The position numbers and the translations under genes are program-made. The notes under the pieces were generated by a model. It did not search any database. It was not told the DNA's origin and saw nothing but the letters and a program-made list of their open reading frames with translations. Source: Fischerella sp. (GTDB taxonomy: Bacteria; Cyanobacteriota; Cyanobacteriia; Cyanobacteriales; Nostocaceae). Taken from it: 7,501 nucleotides of DNA. Below, in pieces: positions 1-4,937 of the stretch; the first letter of the stretch is position 1; each line of letters opens with the position of its first letter. The stretch is taken from NCBI GenBank assembly GCA_026419705.1, contig JANZYY010000239.1:1-7501 (forward strand), given 5' to 3'.

Positions 1-2
1 TA

Positions 3-53
3 GACCCCAACGCTCGAATGACTTATGACCGCAGCAATGCAGCGATGAGCTAA
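3..53 (+). CDS. gifA: C-terminal end of probable glutamine synthetase inactivating factor IF7 (partial)
   Basis: The window opens inside an open plus-strand frame whose last 16 codons read DPNARMTYDRSNAAMS and stop at TAA (51-53). From memory, cyanobacterial GS inactivating factors (IF7/IF17) end in a similar R-x-TYDRSNA-type tail, and in Anabaena gifA lies just beyond glnA in the opposite orientation, as here. IF7 is a small basic protein that binds glutamine synthetase directly and inhibits it when ammonium is plentiful; NtcA represses its gene. Only the tail is present, so length, start and promoter cannot be judged. The assignment rests on a short motif plus position and is tentative; an unrelated gene end, or chance, remains possible. 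Confidence 0.5.
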   Translation, partial: DPNARMTYDRSNAAMS

Positions 54-236
54 ATAGTTGGTGATTGGTGGTTGGTAGGTGGTAGGCGGTAGTTACAAAC
101 AACAACCAACAAACAACCAGTCAAAAAAAGCCACCCACGTTGGGTGGCTAAATTTATACTCTCAAATAGCTATTTGTTAGTTGTGGACAACGAACTACCA
201 TCCACTAACTACTAGCTACTAACCAATTTCTTAAAA
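54..236. other. gifA/glnA convergent intergenic region with degenerate GT-rich and AC-rich flanks
   Basis: Bases 57-95 are almost only G and T with spaced A, built from repeated GGTTGGT/GGTGGT-like words; 97-119 and 191-224 are the AC-rich counterpart with AACAACC, CTACCA and ACTAACTACTA words. The two sides are imperfectly inverted around the glnA terminator at 123-149. This resembles the short degenerate repeats common between genes in filamentous cyanobacteria. No open frame here looks coding. Confidence 0.45.
123..149 (-). terminator. Rho-independent terminator of glnA
   Basis: AGCCACCCA (129-137) and TGGGTGGCT (141-149) form a perfect 9-bp GC-rich stem with a 3-base loop. On the minus strand the stem is followed directly by seven T (A run 123-129), the classic intrinsic terminator layout, about 90 bases past the glnA stop codon. 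The plus-strand side lacks a T run, so it serves glnA mainly, though the hairpin could also slow transcription coming from the gene ending at 53. Confidence 0.9.
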
Positions 237-1652
237 TTAGCAATCATAGTAGAGAGCAAATTCGTAGGGATGGGGACGCAAGCGCATCGGGTTAACTTCA
301 TTATCCAGCTTGTAAGAAATCCAAGTTTCAATAAAGTCTTCAGTAAACACGCCTGGTTCAGTTAAGAAAGCATGATCCTTTTCTAGTGCTTCCAAAGCCA
401 ATTCCAAAGAACCGGGAGTGGAAGGAACCTTAGCCAGTTCTTCGGGAGAGAGTTCATAGATGTTTTTATCTAGAGGTTCACCAGGATCAATCTTGTTCTT
501 AATCCCATCCAAACCAGCACACAGCATCGCAGCAAATGCGAGGTAGGGATTAGAAGTAGCATCTGGACAGCGAAACTCTAAGCGCTTGGCTTTGGGATTA
601 GAACCGGACAGAGGAATACGAATAGAAGCAGAACGGTTACCTTGGGAGTAAGCCAAGTTAACTGGTGCTTCATAACCAGGTACAAGGCGCTTGTAAGAGT
701 TAGTGGTGGGATTGGTAATTGCTAAGAGTGCTGGTGCATGCTTGAGGATACCACCAATGTAGTACAGTGCTGTTTCGCTCAAACCAGCGTATTTGTCACC
801 TGCAAATAGGGGTTGACCATCCTTCCAGATAGATTGGTGAGTGTGCATCCCTGAACCGTTATCCTGAAAGACTGGCTTGGGCATAAAGGTGACAGATTTG
901 CCGTATTTCTTAGCAACATTCTTGATGATGTACTTGTAAGTCATCAACCAATCAGCTGCTTCGACTAACTTACCAAAACGGAAGCCCAATTCGCACTGAC
1001 CACCAGTTGCAACTTCGTGGTGGTGCTTTTCAATCGGAACCCCGCACTTTGCCATTGTCAACAGCATTTCTGTGCGCATGTCTTGCAGGGTATCTGTTGG
1101 AGAAACAGGGAAGTAACCCTCTTTGTAGCGGGGTTTGTAACCTAGGTTAGGGCTTTCTTGGTTACCAGAGTTCCAACGACCTTCGATTGAGTCTACGTGG
1201 TAGTAGCCTTCGTGGGAGTTTTGGTCAAAGCGAACATCATCAAAGATGAAAAATTCAGCTTCAGGACCAAAAAAGGCTGTATCACCAATTCCAGAAGAAA
1301 CTAGATTGTCTACTGCTTTTTGAGCAATTACGCGGGGACAACGACTGTACCATTCACCTGTGCGCGGTTCTTTGATGCTACAGATGAGGCTAAGAGTTGG
1401 TTCCTGCATGAAAGGGTCGATCCAAGCAGTGTTTGGATCGGGTACCATTGCCATGTCTGATTCATTTATGGCTTTCCAACCCCGAATACTGGAACCATCG
1501 AAAGGTACGCCGTCCGTAAAGCTACTTTCATCGATTTGTTCGTGAAACACTGTCAAGTGCTGCCAAATACCTGGCATATCGACGAATTTCAGATCGATCA
1601 TCTGAATGTTGTTGTCCCGAATCATCTTCAGGACGTCTTGTGGGGTTGTCAT
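237..1652 (-). CDS. glnA: Glutamine synthetase, type I (GSI)
   Basis: This enzyme makes glutamine from glutamate, ammonium and ATP in the cytoplasm, the entry step of the GS-GOGAT pathway; GSI is a dodecamer. The 471-residue protein has the expected GSI length and all landmarks: the N-terminal beta-grasp domain with FDGSSIRGW (51-59), the metal-site segment FGPEAEFFIFD (128-138), HHHEVATGGQCE (210-221), the ATP/glutamate segment PVFQDNGSGMHTHQSIW (260-276), the NPTTNSYKRLVPGYEAP loop with E328, and RLEFRCPDATSNPY (357-370). Y399 corresponds to the tyrosine that enterobacteria adenylylate, but cyanobacteria control GS by IF7/IF17 instead. E417, N454 and R457 match, with a two-residue offset, residues I recall as needed for IF binding in Synechocystis. 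ATG start with a GAAGGAG ribosome site (1658-1664). Divergent from apcF. Confidence 0.98.
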   Translation of the reverse strand: MTTPQDVLKMIRDNNIQMIDLKFVDMPGIWQHLTVFHEQIDESSFTDGVPFDGSSIRGWKAINESDMAMVPDPNTAWIDPFMQEPTLSLICSIKEPRTGEWYSRCPRVIAQKAVDNLVSSGIGDTAFFGPEAEFFIFDDVRFDQNSHEGYYHVDSIEGRWNSGNQESPNLGYKPRYKEGYFPVSPTDTLQDMRTEMLLTMAKCGVPIEKHHHEVATGGQCELGFRFGKLVEAADWLMTYKYIIKNVAKKYGKSVTFMPKPVFQDNGSGMHTHQSIWKDGQPLFAGDKYAGLSETALYYIGGILKHAPALLAITNPTTNSYKRLVPGYEAPVNLAYSQGNRSASIRIPLSGSNPKAKRLEFRCPDATSNPYLAFAAMLCAGLDGIKNKIDPGEPLDKNIYELSPEELAKVPSTPGSLELALEALEKDHAFLTEPGVFTEDFIETWISYKLDNEVNPMRLRPHPYEFALYYDC

Positions 1653-1657
1653 GGTTA

Positions 1658-1664
1658 CTCCTTC
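1658..1664 (-). promoter_or_regulatory. glnA ribosome binding site
   Basis: The minus strand reads GAAGGAG five bases before the ATG at 1652-1650. It is a strong Shine-Dalgarno match and fixes the glnA start. Confidence 0.8.
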
Positions 1665-1751
1665 TCTGCCGACATCTTAAGTACAGTAAACCACAATGTT
1701 AATGCGCGCTGACCCTATTAGTTTGAACCTAAATCTTAAGACACCTGAAAT

Positions 1752-1794
1752 ATCCTAAAGATATGAAACAGGCAGATTTTGTAGTTTTTGTTAC
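1752..1794 (-). promoter_or_regulatory. Class II NtcA-activated promoter of glnA
   Basis: GTA (1781-1783), eight bases, then TAC (1792-1794), flanked by T and A, matches the NtcA palindrome consensus TGTA-N8-TACA exactly. Reading towards glnA, 23 bases follow and then TAGGAT (plus-strand 1752-1757), which fits the TAN3T -10 box. That 22-23 base distance is the hallmark of NtcA-dependent promoters lacking a -35 box. Transcription would start near 1745, giving a leader of about 90 bases. NtcA is the 2-oxoglutarate-responsive CRP-family activator of nitrogen genes, so glnA should rise under nitrogen limitation. Confidence 0.85.
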
Positions 1795-1804
1795 AGAATG
1801 TCAA
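1776..1804 (-). promoter_or_regulatory. Second, sigma70-type glnA promoter overlapping the NtcA site
   Basis: On the minus strand a perfect TTGACA (plus 1799-1804) is followed after 17 bases by CAAAAT (plus 1776-1781), four of six matches to TATAAT. The NtcA site lies inside the spacer and -10 of this promoter, so NtcA binding should block it while activating the downstream one. Separate E. coli-like and nitrogen-responsive glnA promoters are described for Anabaena, which agrees with this layout. Confidence 0.6.
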
Positions 1805-1874
1805 GATTACAGGTTATGTTTACCTTTGCTAAACAAGTGTACAAAACTTGAAAGTTCATCTGTTGGGGGCAACT

Positions 1875-1904
1875 TTGACATAGAATCCTTAAGTAGCGCA
1901 TAGT
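1875..1904 (+). promoter_or_regulatory. Candidate sigma70-type promoter of apcF
   Basis: A perfect TTGACA (1875-1880) is followed after 18 bases by CATAGT (1899-1904), four of six matches to TATAAT. Start of transcription would be near 1911, leaving a leader of about 100 bases. A rival is TTGTGC (1911-1916), 16 bases, TATATT (1933-1938), with a better -10 but poorer -35. The sequence alone does not decide between them. Confidence 0.45.
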
Positions 1905-1908
1905 TTGC

Positions 1909-1951
1909 TTTTGTGCCGGAGCTTCTTTATATATATTTCAGTGGCACAAAA
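1909..1951 (+). repeat. 9-bp inverted repeat in the apcF upstream region
   Basis: TTTTGTGCC (1909-1917) and GGCACAAAA (1943-1951) are perfect reverse complements, 25 bases apart, with a TATATATA tract at the centre. It is either a leader hairpin, if transcription starts near 1911, or an operator-like dyad framing a TATATT -10, if the later promoter is used. No T run follows, so it is not an intrinsic terminator. Confidence 0.6.
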
Positions 1952-1996
1952 AGTAACAGCAGTCAAATTAATATCAAACCATAGATAGTAACGATT

Positions 1997-2001
1997 GGGA
2001 G
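1997..2001 (+). promoter_or_regulatory. apcF ribosome binding site that decides the start
   Basis: GGGAG lies eight bases before the ATG at 2010. An in-frame TTG at 1995 overlaps this motif and has no site of its own, so the ATG is the better start; family alignment from the MRDAVTSLI beginning agrees. Confidence 0.75.
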
Positions 2002-2009
2002 ATAAAGGA

Positions 2010-2519
2010 ATGCGGGATGCAGTCACAAGCTTAATTAAGAATTATGACATTGCTGGACGGTATTTTGACCGCAATGCGATCGACAGCCTCAAGTCCTATT
2101 TTGAAAGTGGAACGGCACGAGTGCAAGCGGCAGGCGCTATTAATGCAAATGCAGCGGCGATTGTCAAGCAGGCTGGCTCTAAATTATTTGAAGAACTGCC
2201 AGAGCTGATTCGCCCTGGTGGAAATGCCTACACGACTCGTCGCTATGCGGCTTGTTTGCGCGATATGGACTACTACCTGCGTTATGCTACTTACGCGATC
2301 GTTGCTGGTAGCATGGATGTGCTGGATGAGCGGGTTTTGCAAGGTCTGCGCGAAACATATAATTCTCTGGGGGTTCCTATTGGTCCTACAGTTCGTGGTA
2401 TCCAAATTATGAAGGATATCGTGAAGGAGCAAGTAGCAGCAGCTGGTGTTACCAATACTAGCTTTTTGGATGAGCCGTTTGATTATATGACCAGTGAATT
2501 GAGTGAGAAGGATGTTTAG
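2010..2519 (+). CDS. apcF: Allophycocyanin-like beta-18 subunit of the phycobilisome core
   Basis: This 169-residue globin-fold phycobiliprotein replaces one ordinary beta-allophycocyanin in the core disc that also carries the linker ApcE, forming part of the terminal emitter that passes energy to photosystem II. It acts on the stroma-facing side of the thylakoid. It begins MRDAVTSLI and carries the chromophore pocket: N72, the usual methyl-asparagine site, and C82 in YAACLRDMDYYLRY, the phycocyanobilin attachment cysteine. The ending DEPFDYMTSELSEKDV is longer than that of ApcB (about 161 residues), which together with RRYAACLRD supports ApcF over ApcB. It stands alone, without apcA or apcC beside it, as is usual for apcF. 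Followed by terminator-like hairpins. Confidence 0.95.
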   Translation: MRDAVTSLIKNYDIAGRYFDRNAIDSLKSYFESGTARVQAAGAINANAAAIVKQAGSKLFEELPELIRPGGNAYTTRRYAACLRDMDYYLRYATYAIVAGSMDVLDERVLQGLRETYNSLGVPIGPTVRGIQIMKDIVKEQVAAAGVTNTSFLDEPFDYMTSELSEKDV

Positions 2520-2556
2520 TTTAAGAAGGTAGCAGGCAGTAGGCAAGGGACAGGAA

Positions 2557-2584
2557 ATTGCAAGCTTATGCAATCTGCTTTTTT
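2557..2584 (+). terminator. Weak terminator-like hairpin just after apcF
   Basis: ATTGCA (2557-2562) and TGCAAT (2569-2574) pair as a 6-bp AT-rich stem, followed four bases later by six T (2579-2584). The stem is weak, so termination may be incomplete. The preceding stretch 2526-2556 is purine-rich with repeated GGCA/AGGC words. Confidence 0.35.
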
Positions 2585-2699
2585 GTCTGATTTTTACTAT
2601 TTAGTTATTTCTGCCATAGCGCTAAAGTCCTGACTACCAGCTTTGATTTCATTGAGTCTTTCCACTTAGTCAATTCCAAATATATAAGACTATACTTAT

Positions 2700-2739
2700 C
2701 GCACTTTGGCTTGATTGGCAAAGTGCGTTTACTTTTTTT
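2700..2739 (+). terminator. Rho-independent terminator downstream of apcF
   Basis: CGCACTTTG (2700-2708) and CAAAGTGCG (2719-2727) form a perfect 9-bp stem with a 10-base loop, followed by TTTAC and seven T (2733-2739). It points along the plus strand and is about 180 bases past the apcF stop, so it would end readthrough from the first hairpin, or end a short untranslated transcript made between 2585 and 2700. Confidence 0.8.
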
Positions 2740-2835
2740 AATACCAAAATTTCATTACTTCTTTCCCCAAGAATAATTACTAAAAAAGATATAGTAAAAT
2801 ATATTACATGTTAGATAATTCTTAACAATGCTCCT

Positions 2836-3061
2836 ATGAGTATTAACGATCTAGAATTTTGGCATGGTGCAGCTTTTCTTCGACTCCTTCGAGGAACATC
2901 CTATATATCTATGGGCTATTTATCTTCTATTCATTCATCTCTCTATATTAGATATCCGTAGAGTCTTAGAGAAAGTCATTGGTCAATTTGTAATTAATTT
3001 AGATCAAGCATCTGAGAGAAGAGTTCAGAGACGGAAAACAAACAAGCGCAACAATGGCTAG
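2836..3061 (+). pseudogene. Remnant of an unrecognised gene, two overlapping frames
   Basis: An ATG at 2836 opens a frame that reads protein-like at first (SINDLEFWHGAAFLRLLRG) but stops at 2959 after 41 codons. A second frame, shifted by one, runs 2864-3061 and reads VLEKVIGQFVINLDQASERR with a basic end (RRVQRRKTNKRNNG). The likeliest reading is a gene start in the first frame joined by a frameshift to a continuation in the second. I vaguely associate the FWHGAA-type opening with small cyanobacterial hypothetical proteins but cannot name the family. No clear ribosome site is seen; the upstream TATAGT near 2791 could be a relic -10. It could also be non-coding. Confidence 0.35.
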
Positions 3062-3262
3062 AATAGGCTAACAATGAGTAAAATAAAACCACTGATAATT
3101 TGCATCTACTTTCTGATCTGAATTGATAGATGAATTAAAAATTCAACTAAGACGCGCAATTTCTAAAATAATTAATGCTAGAAATCCGGAAAAATAGCCT
3201 AATTACAGTCATGGCATGAATATATTAATCGGGTATAGGCATAATCCGAAACAAAAAGTAAT
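3062..3262 (+). other. AT-rich stretch with two very short open frames, no supported gene
   Basis: Two scraps read somewhat protein-like: 3123-3197 (TTG start, ending RRAISKIINARNPEK) and 3216-3311 (ATG start, containing YRHNPKQKVMDTVINML). Each has 31 codons or fewer, without a ribosome site, and lies between other fragments of decayed coding sequence. They are recorded as possible debris of the same degraded genes, not as genes. Confidence 0.3.
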
Positions 3263-3798
3263 GGATACAGTTATCAATATGCTTGGATATATGGATATTG
3301 TTCACATTTAAAAGATGTTATTTGTCTCTTTTTACTGGCACATATACTAGAAGCCTTTCGCTCTATTCACGAAGCAGATGAAGCAATGCGTTAAGCAATA
3401 GGAGGTGATATTCATAATATCAACTTCAGCCCGTTTCGATAGGAGGAGATCTTAAAACCACTTGCTCTAATGTTTTAGATCCTTCAGTTATGGATGTACG
3501 AACGCCAGGAAAATTGATTTTTCCTCAAAGACCAGTTTATAAAAAAGAAGAAATTGCAGATAATTTTTAACTTATGGAAAATATTTCCTGTAATTACCAA
3601 GATGATGAAAAATATTATGTATGCAGTAGATATAGCTCTTATTATAATGAAAAATGGGAATACAAACGTATTATGAGTAGAGGTAAAACGAATAAAAACC
3701 AAGGATGAGATAGGTTAAGAAAATAACCTTTTATTAAATGGGAATTTTGCTTCGGTTCAGGTGAGTGGTCAATACAAGCTAAAGATGAGAATGAATGA
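3263..3798 (+). pseudogene. Decayed gene of unknown function with frameshift and several stops
   Basis: From 3263 one frame reads GYSYQYAWIYGYCSHLKDV, then EAFRSIHEADEAMR, a TAA, and AIGGDIHNINFSPF up to about 3437. The reading then moves to another frame by 3445 and stays there to 3798: LDPSVMDVRTPGKLIFPQRP, stop TAA (3568), NYQDDEKYYVCSRYSSYY and EYKRIMSRGKTNKNQG, stop TGA (3706), stop TAA (3724), then WEFCFGSGEWSIQAKDENE and a final TGA (3796). Protein-like sequence on both sides of each stop in one constant frame is what a pseudogene shows. I do not recognise the family. The intact protein would have been roughly 175 residues from this start, rich in Y, W and charged residues. It lies directly before tlyA. 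Confidence 0.5.
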
Positions 3799-3895
3799 GA
3801 TTTGAAAATAATCTTTCAGCGAATAGTTGATCTCATTGATGGCAAGTTGAGGAAAAGTAGCAGTTGTGAAAGAGACAGCCAGCAAAAATATTTAT

Positions 3896-3902
3896 GGAAG
3901 GG
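3896..3902 (+). promoter_or_regulatory. tlyA ribosome binding site supporting a TTG start
   Basis: GGAAGGG lies four bases before TTG at 3907. The ATG at 3894 is out of frame and runs into a stop within four codons. The site supports TTG 3907 over the first in-frame TTG at 3802. Confidence 0.55.
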
Positions 3903-3906
3903 TAAA

Positions 3907-4743
3907 TTGGTTAAGCAGCGATTAGATACTTTGTTGGTCAATTTGGGGTTTTGTGTGTCTCGTCAGCAGGCGCAGCGGTTAATTCAAGCGGGAGAAGTGA
4001 CTGTTGATGGTAAGCTGATTGATAAGCCGGGAATGCAGGTTGAGGTTGCAGCCGAGATTAAAGTTAAACAGCGATCGCGCTTTGTTTCGCGCGGTGGAGA
4101 AAAACTTGCTAAGGCACTACAAGAGTTTGCTATTAATGTAGGGGGGCGGATTTGTTTAGATGGTGGTATTTCTACAGGCGGTTTTACTGATTGTCTCCTG
4201 CAAGCTGGAGCAAAACTAGTTTATGGTGTAGATGTTGGTTACGGACAAGTCGACTGGAAGTTACGTAACGACCCAAGGGTGATTTTGAAGGAACGCACGA
4301 ATTTACGGTATCTTACACCAGATGAACTCTATGGTACATCCCCTTCGTCTTCACAAGGGGAGGGCTACGCTGATTTGGTAGTGGTGGATGTTTCGTTTAT
4401 TTCGTTAACTAAAATTTTGCCTGCTTTGTGGCGGTTAACTCAGCCTCCTCGTGAAGCGGTGTTGTTGGTGAAACCTCAGTTTGAAGTCGGGAAAAATCGT
4501 GTGGGTAAAAAAGGGGTTGTACGCGATCCGCAAGATCATGCAGATGCAATTGTTCGGGTGTTGCAAGCTGCCCTAGAATTAGGATGGAAGTACAAAGGTT
4601 TAACTTGGTCGCCCGTTACCGGGCCAGCAGGGAATATTGAGTATCTTTTGTGGCTGGGAATGGATAATCAGGTAGCACCGCCAGATTTAGACGCTATTCA
4701 GCAAATTACGAAATCAGCAGTAGCTGAGTTTAGAGAAGTTTAA
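3907..4743 (+). CDS. tlyA: TlyA-family rRNA 2'-O-ribose methyltransferase (hemolysin A-like)
   Basis: The family methylates ribose in 16S and/or 23S rRNA using S-adenosylmethionine; the older name hemolysin comes from heterologous assays. Starting at TTG 3907 the protein has 278 residues, the usual family size (about 270). Residues 3-55 are an S4 RNA-binding domain (RLDTLLVNLGF, SRQQAQRLIQAGEV). The rest is an FtsJ-like Rossmann methyltransferase with SAM motif LDGGISTGGFTDCLL (84-98) and the K-D-K-E catalytic tetrad, which I place at K66 (SRGGEKL), D161 (VVDVSFIS), K189 (LLVKPQFE) and E245 (GNIEYLLWL). The frame stays open upstream to 3802, but those 35 residues do not resemble the family. 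Residues 143-154 hold a low-complexity insert encoded by a palindromic element. No promoter is evident. Confidence 0.9.
   Translation: MVKQRLDTLLVNLGFCVSRQQAQRLIQAGEVTVDGKLIDKPGMQVEVAAEIKVKQRSRFVSRGGEKLAKALQEFAINVGGRICLDGGISTGGFTDCLLQAGAKLVYGVDVGYGQVDWKLRNDPRVILKERTNLRYLTPDELYGTSPSSSQGEGYADLVVVDVSFISLTKILPALWRLTQPPREAVLLVKPQFEVGKNRVGKKGVVRDPQDHADAIVRVLQAALELGWKYKGLTWSPVTGPAGNIEYLLWLGMDNQVAPPDLDAIQQITKSAVAEFREV
4071..4078. repeat. HIP1 octamer in tlyA
   Basis: Exact GCGATCGC, the highly iterated palindrome that is greatly over-represented in many cyanobacterial genomes; a lineage marker. Confidence 0.9.
4340..4360 (+). repeat. Small palindromic insert inside tlyA
   Basis: CCCCTT (4340-4345) and AAGGGG (4355-4360) are exact reverse complements around a 9-base loop and encode the serine/glycine-rich stretch SPSSSQGEG, between the conserved TNLRYLTPDEL and ADLVVVDVSFIS motifs. 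It resembles the small dispersed palindromic repeats known to enter genes in filamentous cyanobacteria, and it keeps the frame. Which repeat family it belongs to, if any, cannot be told here. Confidence 0.5.
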
Positions 4744-4937
4744 ATATCCTAAACTCAACTTTAATATTGAATTTTCTATATGTAGTAGAGGTGTTGCTAA
4801 TTTCATGTATGATGGGGGGTTGGCGCAGTGCCAAAACTCTTTTAACAGAGGGGATATGTTGCGTCCGGTTATGCGGATTCAGATCGCGATTCAGTAACGC
4901 CTTAGTAGAAAATAAATTAATCGTGCAAGACCATATT
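4744..4937. other. tlyA/GTPase convergent intergenic region with weak hairpins
   Basis: No gene is supported. TTGGC (4820-4824) and GCCAA (4830-4834) form a 5-bp hairpin followed by AACTCTTTT, a weak terminator for tlyA. On the minus strand CTCT/AGAG (4837-4850) followed by TTTT could be an equally weak terminator for the GTPase. GATTCAG is repeated directly at 4876-4882 and 4888-4894. No tRNA fold was found. Confidence 0.4.

Noticed and set aside
1791..1826. Repeated TTACA-like words (1792, 1807, 1820) as an RpaB/HLR1-type site
   Set aside because: The spacing does not match the tandem repeat period of that motif, and the first copy is part of the NtcA palindrome.
2526..2556. Possible CRISPR or tandem repeat from repeated GGCA/AGGC words
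   Set aside because: The words are short and irregular; no repeat-spacer pattern exists.
2184..2573. 129-codon minus-strand open frame over apcF
   Set aside because: It is a shadow of the strongly supported apcF on the other strand.
3401..3409. GGAGGTGAT, a full match to the anti-Shine-Dalgarno sequence
   Set aside because: No ATG, GTG or TTG follows at a usable distance, and the bases encode GGD in the decayed reading frame of the pseudogene.
3484..3702. 72-codon minus-strand open frame
   Set aside because: It is antisense to the pseudogene, is rich in F and I from A/T-rich complement, and has no ribosome site.
3802..3906. In-frame 35-residue N-terminal extension of TlyA
   Set aside because: It starts with a TTG lacking a ribosome site, does not look like the S4 domain start, and makes the protein longer than the family; the frame is open here only because no stop happens to occur after 3798.
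4820..4900. Possible tRNA or small structured RNA
   Set aside because: The hairpins are only 4-5 bp and no cloverleaf, anticodon arm or T-loop can be drawn.
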